64,000 nt of DNA from PCC-6802 sp943367755 (GTDB lineage: Bacteria; Cyanobacteriota; Cyanobacteriia; Pseudanabaenales; Pseudanabaenaceae), in contig CALRKB020000025.1 in NCBI GenBank assembly GCA_943367755.1, positions 1 to 64,000 on the forward strand, read 5' to 3'. Position numbers and translations under genes: made by a program. The notes beneath the pieces were generated by a model. The model was not told the DNA's origin, ran no database searches, and saw only the letters and a list, made by a program, of their open reading frames with translations. This document shows positions 16,204-25,814 of the stretch, piece by piece. Numbering within the stretch: position 1 is the first letter of the stretch; every line of letters begins with the position of its first letter.

Positions 16204-17241
16204 TCAATAGGTCAACTGGACAACTGAAGCAACCAGCCCAGCACTAACAGGCACAAAGGCAATCGGATCTCCGCGCTTGAGCGCTCCTTCCTCTTCGGCA
16301 CGACAAAGTCCTACAGGAATGCTGGCAGAAACCACGTTGCCAAATTCCGGGTAAACCTTTAGGTAAACTTTCTCAAGCGGGACTCCATATGTGGGCATGT
16401 ATTCTTCATACACTGCCTTGGAAGGGGAATGGGGAAAGTACCAAACCGGATGGCTGACATCGTCGATCGACTGAGCGATGACTTTCCCTAAGAATTTACC
16501 GCCTTCGCGAAAGAGATCTCTGCCATAGGATACAAATCGATTGATGCCATTCAGTTCCATGCGATCGCTTGCTTCCACAAAGTTAGCATAGCCAGGAAGC
16601 GGTATCGTACATAGATCGGCGAACTCGGGTCTCGATAGATAGGAAAAATTCCAGGGGCGATCGCTGGGCAATAGAATCGTGGCTGTTGCGGCCTCGCCAA
16701 TCGTGTACATCGGAAACGAATATTCCAGAGCGCGGATATCGCGGATCTCCCAGTTATCGTGCAGCCCTAAATGAAATTCTCCGTTCACAATCATTGCGGC
16801 TTTGAATGCGCCCGATTGCAACATTAAACTTGCGATGTGAGCCGCACGAACCCAACTCATGCAGGCATCCGTCACATCGAAACAGTTAGCCCGATGCATT
16901 CCCTTCGCCTTGGCATAAAAATAGGCATTGGCAGGCTCTAAAAAACCACGTCCCACACCGCAATAAATCAGTAAATCGATATCTGTCGCAGTCATATTCG
17001 CTTTCTCTAAAGCGTTGTCGATCGCTGAAATAATCAATTCTGATGCCTTCTCGCCAACATCGATATTGCGAAGATACCGAGTTTTCGCTCCCGTTTGACT
17101 TAACAGCTTTTCGACAATCTTAAGGTATTGAGCTTTCTTAATGGGGGAAACCTTAGGGTTGCTCCGCTCCATATAATCCAGCAAATCGCTATTTGTTAAT
17201 TTTTGAGAAGGTACGCGGTAAGATATAGCAGCAATTTTCAC
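16204..17241 (-). CDS. 3-oxoacyl synthase III family enzyme (OleA-like thiolase fold)
   Basis: A 345-residue KAS III-family condensing enzyme and first gene of the eight-gene operon. The Cys-His-Asn triad is intact: C127 (DVTDACMSW), H271 (YFPHSPSK) and N302 (EFGNVVSASIP). In GFLEPAN the Glu (E102) lies 25 residues before the catalytic Cys, the place where OleA has its catalytic Glu117 and where FabH has a non-acidic residue. This suggests head-to-head Claisen condensation of acyl thioesters, or acyl transfer, rather than fatty acid initiation. The start is a GTG at 17241 with a weak ribosome site. The product of a condensation would be a beta-keto acid or ketone for the SDR. Confidence 0.8.
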   Translation of the reverse strand: MKIAAISYRVPSQKLTNSDLLDYMERSNPKVSPIKKAQYLKIVEKLLSQTGAKTRYLRNIDVGEKASELIISAIDNALEKANMTATDIDLLIYCGVGRGFLEPANAYFYAKAKGMHRANCFDVTDACMSWVRAAHIASLMLQSGAFKAAMIVNGEFHLGLHDNWEIRDIRALEYSFPMYTIGEAATATILLPSDRPWNFSYLSRPEFADLCTIPLPGYANFVEASDRMELNGINRFVSYGRDLFREGGKFLGKVIAQSIDDVSHPVWYFPHSPSKAVYEEYMPTYGVPLEKVYLKVYPEFGNVVSASIPVGLCRAEEEGALKRGDPIAFVPVSAGLVASVVQLTY

Positions 17242-17455
17242 GGTTCAGGTGTTCCAGTCGAATATGGATCTCGTCACAGGATACAAATTCTCTAATCCCG
17301 TGCTCTGGTGTCTTAAGGGTACCTCTAAAAACTCAAAATTATTGAGAATAGAAATAAAACTTCAAAGCTCTTAACCCTATCTTAATTAAGAATAAGGTGG
17401 CTATTCGAGGTGCCCTATAGTTGTAGATTAACTCAACGAAGAGTCAACAATCATC

Positions 17456-17490
17456 TGACAAATGTCACTAACTACCCGTGACATTTGTCA
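17456..17490. promoter_or_regulatory. perfect 13-bp inverted repeat, probable operator of the KAS III operon
   Basis: The arms TGACAAATGTCAC (17456-17468) and GTGACATTTGTCA (17478-17490) are exact reverse complements separated by nine bases. Each arm is itself a half-palindrome, TGACA-N2-TGTCA, so the site could hold two dimers on the same DNA face region. It lies about 215-250 bp upstream of the KAS III start and just past the 3' end of arsI, so the KAS III operon is the natural target. The regulator is unknown. There is no T-run, so a terminator is unlikely. Confidence 0.6.
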
Positions 17491-17587
17491 TCATTTAATC
17501 AGGACTTACGCACACGTTTTTTAGTACCTGTCTATTTTCCCTGCTGGAATCTAGTTCACGATTCTCTCTACATTATTCCACTGATAA

Positions 17588-18001
17588 CTAAGCACAACAA
17601 ACCGAAGATGCGGTTTTCTGAGACTCGCTAAAAGTTGCTGAGTCCTCCAAAACTACGTAAACTTCCCAGTCAGCACCATTTGGATCTTTCACCCAAACCT
17701 TGTCTTGCAAAGCATAGCAGCAAGTAGTCTGTTTTCGATCGGTTACGGTGAGATCGTCTTTCTGAAGGCGATCGCTAACTTGAGTAACCTGTTCCGATGA
17801 CTCTACCTCAATGCCCAAATGATTCAACCTGTCTGAGGCTCCAGGGTTTTCCATCAGTACCAGTTTCAAGGGTGGCTCTGCAATAGCGAAGTTGGCATAC
17901 CCAGGCCGACGTTTCGCTGGCTCAGTCGCAAACAGCTTGCTGTAGAACTCAACTGCTGAATTGATATTATCCACATTAAGCGCCAATTGAACGCGAGACA
18001 T
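17588..18001 (-). CDS. arsI: ArsI/CadI-family organoarsenical C-As lyase
   Basis: A 137-residue vicinal-oxygen-chelate protein. ArsI is a non-heme iron dioxygenase that cleaves the carbon-arsenic bond of trivalent methyl- or aryl-arsenicals. The ArsI mark is the vicinal cysteine pair in TTCCYAL (C94, C95), which binds the arsenical; likely metal ligands Q5, H61 (NHLGIE) and E113 (DWEVYV) have the same spacing as in studied ArsI. A second Cys pair ends the protein (SVCCA). The gene is divergent from an arsR-type regulator, with an 88-bp spacer holding an operator-like palindrome, which supports arsenic-responsive control. Confidence 0.88.
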   Translation of the reverse strand: MSRVQLALNVDNINSAVEFYSKLFATEPAKRRPGYANFAIAEPPLKLVLMENPGASDRLNHLGIEVESSEQVTQVSDRLQKDDLTVTDRKQTTCCYALQDKVWVKDPNGADWEVYVVLEDSATFSESQKTASSVCCA

Positions 18002-18062
18002 AATTTAGTCCTCCTTATATTGATAATTATCTATATTTAAGTGTATGGATATTTTGCGGCCT

Positions 18063-18082
18063 ATATTGATTTATGTCAATAT
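18063..18082. promoter_or_regulatory. ArsR-type operator palindrome
   Basis: ATATTGATTTATGTCAATAT has two 7-base arms, ATATTGA (18063-18069) and TCAATAT (18076-18082), separated by six bases. It lies seven bases before the arsR start, in the arsI-arsR divergent spacer, where it can block both promoters. ArsR/SmtB proteins bind AT-rich imperfect palindromes of this kind. Confidence 0.65.
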
Positions 18083-18089
18083 ATAAAAC

Positions 18090-18419
18090 ATGAACTTATC
18101 TAAACTTGCTATATCTTGTTGCTCTTCATTGCTTGCAGGTCGCCTTACACAAGATGAGGCTGCTCAACTAGCCGCAACTTTCCGAGTGTTAGGTGAACCT
18201 GTACGATTGCAAATGCTGAGTCTAATTGCGGCACAGCCCAATAGAGAAGTTTGTGCTTGTGAATTAGCAGAACCGTTAGGGCTGGCGCAGCCAACCGTGA
18301 GCCATCACCTTAAAGTGATGTATGAGGCGGGTTTACTAGGGCGGGAGCGGCGTGGAACCTGGATCTACTATCGGATTTTGCCAGAGAAGTTGGAAATGCT
18401 GCGAGCATACCTCTCGTAA
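18090..18419 (+). CDS. arsR: ArsR-family metalloregulator
   Basis: A 109-residue winged-helix repressor of the ArsR/SmtB family. The recognition helix region reads LGLAQPTVSHHLKVM (63-77), followed by the wing RRGTWIYYRI. Metalloid-binding cysteines are likely C55 and C57 in EVCACEL, equivalent to the ELCVCDL metal site, and the pair C10-C11 near the N-terminus. It is divergent from arsI and would repress both genes until As(III) or an organoarsenical binds. No arsenite efflux gene, arsM or arsC lies beside it. Confidence 0.92.
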   Translation: MNLSKLAISCCSSLLAGRLTQDEAAQLAATFRVLGEPVRLQMLSLIAAQPNREVCACELAEPLGLAQPTVSHHLKVMYEAGLLGRERRGTWIYYRILPEKLEMLRAYLS

Positions 18420-18704
18420 CCTACATTCAGCAGGTTATTTAGGACAAAAAATTTGGTTTGCCATACCCACTTTTCACCCCAATTATCTTACTTTTTTAAC
18501 TCAAAATACTGACTTGGATCTTACCTTTTGGCTATTTGTCAGGATAATATTACCTACCTTCTTGGAACTTTTCTTACTGTTAATTTTCAGTTATTAATCT
18601 ATATTTGAGATTATCAGAAGGTGGGAAGCCATATCCAAATTTACTTTTCAGCTCATTTTTGCTCTGTTTCCCCACCCCATCCCACTATCCTATGGAGGCA
18701 GAAC

Positions 18705-20300
18705 ATGAGCAGCACTAACACCATCACCGATACCAAGAAAAATTTTGACCGCATCATTTTGATTGGTTGGGACGGCGCACAGCGCAATCACATGCAAGAA
18801 GCTCTGGTACGCGGTGATTTGCCAAATCTCAGTCAGTTGATCTCAGAGGGTACTCTGGTCTCAATCGACATCAATGGCAAGACAGATACCAATGCTGGAT
18901 GGTCCCAAATCCTGACTGGCTACTCACCTGAGATAACTGGGGAGTATAGCAACATTCGCTATCAAGCAATTCCGAACGGATACACAATCTTCGAGCGGCT
19001 GGAGCAGTTTTTTGGTGCTGATAAAATTGCGACAGTTGCGGCGATCGGAGGGGGGTCCCTTGTGGGTGCCGATCCGCCTACAAAAGTACCTTTCCAAGGA
19101 ACCGAGAGGCAGGAAGAGGAACTGGTTCGGAGAGGCGAGCAAATCATCATTGAGGATGGTATCAAGTATCGCCTTTTGTCGCCTAGGGCTTTCTATAATG
19201 CCAAAGATAGTATAGATGTATTCGTTAATGGCCTAACAGAGAATGGCAAAGTCGGCACGCAGGCGTTAGAGGCGATCGACAATTACAAGAACGAGCCGTT
19301 CTTTTTCTTCTTTCATTTTTACGAGAGCGATCTTCAGGGGCATGTCTTTGGCGAAAACTCTCATGAGTATAACGATGCTCTCATATCTGCCGATAGCTGG
19401 CTCGGCAAGATCGTAACCAGACTAAAAGAGTTGAATCTATACAATGACACATTGATCTACGTAACCGCCGATCACGGTTTCGACGAAGGGAAGAGAAGCC
19501 ATATCGATGCACCATACGTTTTTCTCGCAACGAATGATAAGGGGGTAATTCGGGACGGCGAACGTGCGGATATTGCACCCACAATACTCGATCGTTTTGG
19601 TGTCGATCTGAACAAACTCGATCCACCACTTAGTGGACATTCGTTACTTGCAGAAAGTTCGATCCCTGTAGTGTTTTTTGATTTGACGAACGATTCTGAT
19701 AATTTTACGTTCGCTCCAAGCCAGATCGCAGGCGTTTTAGCACGTGGTTTAGCAGGTAATGATACGATTTACGGCTCAATGGATGCAGAAAATATTAATG
19801 GGAATCATGGGAATGACTTAATTCTCGGTAGTGGTGGCAACGATACCCTCTTGGGAGGACAGGGAAAAGATACGATTTATGGCAACGACGGTTCCGATAA
19901 AATCAATGGTAATACAGGCGACGATCTCTTGTTTGGCGGCAGAGGCGAAGAAGATACCCTCTGGGGCGGACAGGGAAACGATACATTGGTGGGTGACTTT
20001 AGTCGCGATTACCTCATAGGGGGAAGAGGGAACGATCTATTTATTCTCAGAACTGATATGGCAGTAGCTAACGCTGAACTTTGTAATGTCATCGCCGATT
20101 TTGGCAATGGTATGGATACCATCGGTCTTACTGGAGGTATCACTCAAGCTGATATCTCCCTAGTTACCGCTGGTGGCAGTCTACCCTTTGAGAATGCTGA
20201 TACCCTCATCAGATTGGGCTCAGAAGGTGATTTCTTAGGCTTAGTTAGAAATACAACTCCAGGAGAACTTGTTGGCCGATTTACCACCTTTCTAGGTTGA
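18705..20300 (+). CDS. secreted phosphodiesterase (alkaline-phosphatase fold) with RTX calcium repeats
   Basis: A 531-residue two-part protein. Residues ~14-320 form a nucleotide pyrophosphatase/phosphodiesterase domain of the alkaline-phosphatase superfamily: GWDG (21-24) with metal ligand D23, TDTNAGWS (60-67) around the nucleophile, DLQGH (209-213), TADHGFDE (254-261) and H266. Residues ~349-450 carry GGxGxDxLxGG-type RTX repeats (GGQGKDTIYGNDG, GGQGNDTLVGD), which bind calcium and mark type I secretion without a signal peptide. The ATG at 18705 follows ATGGAGGCAGA, a good ribosome site; a longer frame to 18621 lacks one. It would release phosphate from extracellular organic phosphates or nucleotides. 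Convergent with nadE. Confidence 0.82.
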   Translation: MSSTNTITDTKKNFDRIILIGWDGAQRNHMQEALVRGDLPNLSQLISEGTLVSIDINGKTDTNAGWSQILTGYSPEITGEYSNIRYQAIPNGYTIFERLEQFFGADKIATVAAIGGGSLVGADPPTKVPFQGTERQEEELVRRGEQIIIEDGIKYRLLSPRAFYNAKDSIDVFVNGLTENGKVGTQALEAIDNYKNEPFFFFFHFYESDLQGHVFGENSHEYNDALISADSWLGKIVTRLKELNLYNDTLIYVTADHGFDEGKRSHIDAPYVFLATNDKGVIRDGERADIAPTILDRFGVDLNKLDPPLSGHSLLAESSIPVVFFDLTNDSDNFTFAPSQIAGVLARGLAGNDTIYGSMDAENINGNHGNDLILGSGGNDTLLGGQGKDTIYGNDGSDKINGNTGDDLLFGGRGEEDTLWGGQGNDTLVGDFSRDYLIGGRGNDLFILRTDMAVANAELCNVIADFGNGMDTIGLTGGITQADISLVTAGGSLPFENADTLIRLGSEGDFLGLVRNTTPGELVGRFTTFLG

Positions 20301-20341
20301 CAAAAGATAATTATATGCTCGATCTGACTCAAGGGATACGA

Positions 20342-22081
20342 CTATAAGGATTCCCAACTCACCACAGTGCGCTTACTGGCAATCGGCATACGCCAGCCAG
20401 AACCAAAAGCGCGATCGCTAATTTTTAGACCTGGTGCCGCCTGACGACGCTTAAATTCTGCCCTCGTCACGAGCTTCACTACCTTCTCTACTACTTCAGG
20501 CTTATGACCCGCTCTGATCATATCGGCTGGGGAATCATGCTCGCTAATTAGACGTTGCAAGATGTCATCCAGTACGTCATAGGGTGGCAGTGAGTCTTGA
20601 TCTGCTTGCCCAGGTTTGAGTTCAGCACTGGGAGCTTTAGTGAGGATATTTTCAGGAATGATGGGATGTTGCGACTGGGTATTCAGCGATTGCGCATTCA
20701 GCCATTGACATAGCGAATAAACCCTGGTTTTGGGAAGATCGGAAATTACGGCTAAACCACCATTCATATCACCGTAGAGCGTGCAATAACCAACGGCCAT
20801 CTCTGATTTATTGCCCGTTGATAACAGTAGATGACCAAATTTATTCGCGATCGCCATTAGCAAATTACCGCGAATCCGCGATTGCAGATTTTCCTCTGTA
20901 ATATCTGGCTCTGTACCCGCAAACATGGGAGCGAGGATATGCTCAAAGGTCTGCATGGCAGTTTCGATCGCTAGGGTTTGGGTGGAAATCCCCAGATTCT
21001 TAGCTAGTTCCAAAGCATCAGTAATCGAATGCTCGGAACTGTACGGTGATGGCATGAGTACGCCTAATACGTTTTCTGCGCCTAAAGCTTTGGTGGCGAT
21101 CGCGGCGACCAGTGCCGAGTCAATCCCACCACTTAATCCAATTACGACCTGCTTAAATCCGCATTTTTGGGCATAGTCACGCACGCCTAGGACTAGCGCT
21201 GCCCAAATCTCCGCATCATCGCTCTCTAGCTGGGGTGTGATTTTACCTGGGAGGAAATCCTGAATAGCCAAATTGAACTCCAACACTAACAGATCGCTGG
21301 CAAAGGCATTAGCTCTTCCGACTAAGTTACCACTGCGATCGCAGGCTACACTACTGCCATCAAAAATTAGATCGTCATTACCTCCAACTTGATTGGTGTA
21401 GATAATCGGTAATCCATATTGAATTGCACTATGTTCGATCATAGCTTCGCGTAATTTCTGCTTGCCCACCGCAAAGGGAGATGCCGATAAATTTACCAGC
21501 AGATCGATCTCCTTTGCACCTAATTCAGCGACAGGATTGTCAGGATAATTGCGCTTGCCCCAAAATTTCTCATCATTCCAAAAATCCTCACAGATCGTCA
21601 CCCCAATTCGCACAGAATGAGATATTACTGTGGATTCACTAGATTCACTTATCTCTAGCGTGAAAAAATTACTCTCTTCACCAGGTTCAAAGTAGCGGTC
21701 TTCATCAAACACATCATAGGTGGGTAAGAGACGCTTGTGAAATACCCGTTGCACCTTGCCATTCTGTAAAAGTGCGACACTATTAAACAAAGGCTTGCCG
21801 CCTACTTGAGTAGCATCGGGATTAGATTCTACAGTGCCAACTAATACGGCGATCGCTTCAGGTAGAGATTTAGCAAGTTTATCGAGTGCGATCGCCATGT
21901 CTTGAATGAAGCTTCGATCCATGAGTAGATCGCGGGGGGGATAACCGCAAAGTGAGAGTTCTGGAGTGAGGAGTAAATCTACTCCCTGATGGGCACATTC
22001 CTTGGCTGATTCAAGGATTTTGGCAGTGTTGCCAACCAGGTCACCAATGATAGGATTGAGTTGAGCAATTCCAATTTTCAT
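20342..22081 (-). CDS. nadE: glutamine-dependent NAD+ synthetase
   Basis: A 579-residue enzyme that amidates nicotinate adenine dinucleotide, last step of NAD synthesis. The N-terminal nitrilase-type glutaminase has the Glu-Lys-Cys triad in LTPELSLCGYPPRDLL, FHKRLLPTYDVFDEDR and GVTICEDFWN. The C-terminal synthetase has the PP-loop VIGLSGGIDSALVAA (around residue 300) and STGNKSEMAVGY. The ATG at 22081 is preferred over an in-frame TTG four codons upstream. It is the last gene of the pncB-nadD-nrtR-NYN-nadE run. Confidence 0.96.
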   Translation of the reverse strand: MKIGIAQLNPIIGDLVGNTAKILESAKECAHQGVDLLLTPELSLCGYPPRDLLMDRSFIQDMAIALDKLAKSLPEAIAVLVGTVESNPDATQVGGKPLFNSVALLQNGKVQRVFHKRLLPTYDVFDEDRYFEPGEESNFFTLEISESSESTVISHSVRIGVTICEDFWNDEKFWGKRNYPDNPVAELGAKEIDLLVNLSASPFAVGKQKLREAMIEHSAIQYGLPIIYTNQVGGNDDLIFDGSSVACDRSGNLVGRANAFASDLLVLEFNLAIQDFLPGKITPQLESDDAEIWAALVLGVRDYAQKCGFKQVVIGLSGGIDSALVAAIATKALGAENVLGVLMPSPYSSEHSITDALELAKNLGISTQTLAIETAMQTFEHILAPMFAGTEPDITEENLQSRIRGNLLMAIANKFGHLLLSTGNKSEMAVGYCTLYGDMNGGLAVISDLPKTRVYSLCQWLNAQSLNTQSQHPIIPENILTKAPSAELKPGQADQDSLPPYDVLDDILQRLISEHDSPADMIRAGHKPEVVEKVVKLVTRAEFKRRQAAPGLKISDRAFGSGWRMPIASKRTVVSWESL

Positions 22082-22118
22082 AATTATGTCCAAGATCTAA
22101 TGAGATTTGGCAGTAACT

Positions 22119-22135
22119 GTAGGGGTAGTGCCTAC
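22119..22135. repeat. small hairpin GTAGG...CCTAC
   Basis: A 5-bp stem with a 7-base loop in the 72-bp gap between the NYN gene and nadE. It resembles the GTAGGGG-type dispersed hairpins at 9347 and 56203. Confidence 0.4.
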
Positions 22136-22153
22136 CTAGCTAGTTCCATTTAT

Positions 22154-22951
22154 TTAGAGGCGTAATTTTATTTGTAGTTGATTCTTTGCCTGTCGAAGCT
22201 CAAACAAATTTGTGGCTTTAACCAGTTCGCTGAGCTTTTTATATCCATAGTTTCTGGAGTCAAAAGATGGAGATAATTTTGTCAATTGGCTACCAAAAGG
22301 CCCTAAATGCGCCCATCCATCTTCTTCATCAACTGCTTCACAGGCATCCTTGAGTAGATCTAGTAGTTCCTGATTAATTCCTAATTTCTGTTGCTCAGTA
22401 TTCTCTTTGGGAGTAGCTGGAGAATTTGCGACTGATAATTTATCTTTCGACTTTAGATCGTTTGCAACGGCAATAGAATCAACTGTATCACCATTCGAGC
22501 GATCGAGGATTTCAGTATAAATAAATTTGTCGCAGGCACTAACAAAGGCTACTGGTGTTTTCTTCTTTTCACCGAAACCATAGACAACCAGACCGGATTC
22601 TCTAATTCGACTCGCTAGTCTGGTGAAATCACTATCACTGGAAACAATGCAAAATCCATCAAAGTTTTGAGTATATAGCAAATCCATGGCATCGATAATC
22701 AAAGCGCTATCAGTAGAGTTTTTGCCCACTGAGTATCGGAATTGTTGCATTGGCTGGATCGCAAATTTATTTAACTTATCCTTCCAACTACTAAGTTGCG
22801 TATTTGTCCAGTCGCCATAAATGCGCTTAACATGAGCCGTACCATACTTAGCAATCTCTTTTAGCAGAGGTTCCACTAATTTAGCACTAGCATTATCTGC
22901 ATCAATCAGCACTGCAAGTCGATCCGATCTAAATTGCATTTCACCTTTCAT
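22154..22951 (-). CDS. NYN-domain protein with C-terminal OST-HTH/LOTUS domain
   Basis: A 265-residue protein. The N-terminal NYN domain (PIN-like ribonuclease fold, residues ~10-150) shows the acidic residues expected: LIDADNA (16-22), STDSALIIDAMDLLY (about 79-93) and SSDSDFTRL (about 104-112). A charged linker leads to a C-terminal OST-HTH/LOTUS-like domain (about 195-265: LLKDACEAVDEEDGWAHLGP, NYGYKKLSELV), an RNA-binding fold. It would be an RNase or RNA-binding regulator in the cytoplasm. It lies 7 bp after nrtR and 72 bp before nadE, so it is co-transcribed with NAD genes. Confidence 0.85.
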   Translation of the reverse strand: MKGEMQFRSDRLAVLIDADNASAKLVEPLLKEIAKYGTAHVKRIYGDWTNTQLSSWKDKLNKFAIQPMQQFRYSVGKNSTDSALIIDAMDLLYTQNFDGFCIVSSDSDFTRLASRIRESGLVVYGFGEKKKTPVAFVSACDKFIYTEILDRSNGDTVDSIAVANDLKSKDKLSVANSPATPKENTEQQKLGINQELLDLLKDACEAVDEEDGWAHLGPFGSQLTKLSPSFDSRNYGYKKLSELVKATNLFELRQAKNQLQIKLRL

Positions 22952-22958
22952 AGGATGT

Positions 22959-23681
22959 TTATATAAATACTAGTGGTTTGTCTTTTAATGGAGCAAATGC
23001 CTCGGCATCAAAGCGATAAAGGCTAGCGGGCCGTCCTGCACCGCGCGAGACTTTTGTGCCAGTATCGGCTAGAAATCCCAATTTCAGTAGGCGCGAGCGG
23101 AAATTAGAATAGTCCGAGAAATTCTCACCCAAAACTGCGACATAAAGCTGATACAGATCTCCCAGTGTAAATAACTCCGGCAATACATCAAAGGCGACAG
23201 GGCTATATTCCAACTTATTGCACAGACGACGATGTCCGTACTCCAGAATGCGATTGTGGTCAAAGGCAAGCTTGGGGACTCGATCGATGGGATACCATGC
23301 AATACCACTAACACCATCGGCAATCAATTCTGCTTCCGAAAATTCGACAAGCGCGCAGTAGCTAACCGAAAGATAGCGCACACCATAGCTATCAGGGGAT
23401 TCTCTCGGATCGCGGCCTGGCTCTCCAAAGGTATAAAGCTGTTCCAAATAGAGATTCTTAACCTTGATCTTTTCCGCTAAAATGCGGTAGGCAGCATCTT
23501 CTAAGGATTCACCTTGCCGAACTAGCGTGCCTGGTAAACACCATCGATCGCGATATGGCTCTGAGTCCCGCATTACCAGTAGCACTAATAGGCGATTTTG
23601 CTCCGTATCTACTGAGAAAATCGCATTATCAACTCCCACTTTAAAGTCTGCTAGGGGATATTTTTGTTTGTTTCCTGCCAT
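22959..23681 (-). CDS. nrtR: NrtR: Nudix-related transcriptional regulator of NAD metabolism
   Basis: A 240-residue protein with an N-terminal Nudix fold (~10-150) and a C-terminal winged helix (~160-230, SDYSNFRSRLLKLGFLADTG). The Nudix box GTLVRQGESLEDAAYRILAEK has lost the REUxEE core (RILAEK), as expected for NrtR repressors, which sense ADP-ribose or related ligands instead of hydrolysing them. Its place between nadD and nadE, downstream of pncB, supports the call over an ordinary Nudix hydrolase. Its start overlaps the nadD end by 31 bp. A palindrome at 25701-25725 before pncB is a candidate operator. Confidence 0.88.
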   Translation of the reverse strand: MAGNKQKYPLADFKVGVDNAIFSVDTEQNRLLVLLVMRDSEPYRDRWCLPGTLVRQGESLEDAAYRILAEKIKVKNLYLEQLYTFGEPGRDPRESPDSYGVRYLSVSYCALVEFSEAELIADGVSGIAWYPIDRVPKLAFDHNRILEYGHRRLCNKLEYSPVAFDVLPELFTLGDLYQLYVAVLGENFSDYSNFRSRLLKLGFLADTGTKVSRGAGRPASLYRFDAEAFAPLKDKPLVFI

Positions 23682-24234
23682 TGATACAGGTGCTCCCGAT
23701 CTATGTATGCTGCGACTGAAGGTATGAGACCTGAGCGATCGCCATTGTTACGATACGCTGAAGACGAGACCATTGGCACGCTAAATTCCGCGATCGCTAT
23801 TTTTACTCCCCGTGCTTTGAGGCGATCGATCTCCTGACCGGGTATGGCATATCCGGCTCTAGGCACGACCAGGATACTAATCTGCTGGAGCAACTGGTCA
23901 GCACGATACCAGGAGGGTAACTGCGCGATCAGATCGACTCCAACTACTAGGGTAAATTTAGCGTTTGGCCAGATCGCTTTTGCCTGTTCTAGCGTAATTA
24001 GCGTATGCGGGTTACTAATCTCGGGGTGAAGTTCCAAATTGTCGTATTGCGGCTGCAAAGAGGCGATCACTACTTGCATCATGTGCAGACGCTGTTCCAA
24101 GTCAGCCTGATGCGACTTAAAGGGATTATTAGATACCCATACCACACAAAGATCGAAATGTTGGCACAGCCATTCCAGGATGGCCTGATGTCCTAAAGTT
24201 GGCGGGTCGGCACTGGTTCCGAAAAGAGCAATGT

Positions 24235-24238
<4 letters not shown>
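23651..24238 (-). CDS. nadD: nicotinate-nucleotide adenylyltransferase
   Basis: A 195-residue enzyme that transfers AMP from ATP to nicotinate mononucleotide. The nucleotidyltransferase signature is ALFGTSADPPTLGHQA (4-19), with the PTLGH version of the HxGH motif; the second signature SVPMVSSSAYRN near residue 165 matches the ISSTxIR region. The ATG at 24238 overlaps the pncB stop as ATGA; the longer frame to 24334 only reads through pncB. The middle step of NAD salvage between PncB and NadE. Confidence 0.92.
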
Positions 24239-25662
<1,424 letters not shown>

Positions 25663-25700
25663 AGATCGATACCTTAGTATCAGAATCGACCTTTTAATTA

Positions 25701-25725
25701 TAGTAAATTTAACCTAAATTGTCTA
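25701..25725. promoter_or_regulatory. 25-bp imperfect palindrome before pncB, candidate NrtR operator
   Basis: TAGTAAATTTA (25701-25711), spacer ACC, TAAATTGTCTA (25715-25725): nine of eleven arm positions are complementary. It lies 39-63 bp upstream of the pncB ATG, where a promoter is expected, in an operon that contains nrtR. NrtR family repressors bind palindromes of about this size. I have no verified consensus to compare. Confidence 0.5.
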
Positions 25726-25736
25726 CTGAAACTAAT

Positions 25737-25764
25737 AAAAAAGGTTAGACCTGTGTGCCTAACC
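25737..25764 (-). terminator. rho-independent terminator after ctaB
   Basis: On the minus strand GGTTAG, a 10-base loop and CTAACC are followed by six or more T (bases 25742 down to 25737). It lies 50 bp past the ctaB stop and ends the ctaA-ctaB transcript before the pncB promoter. Confidence 0.8.
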
Positions 25765-25814
25765 CTATGAAAACCACTTTATTTATGGTGTATGTCACTA
25801 AATAGTCAATACTT

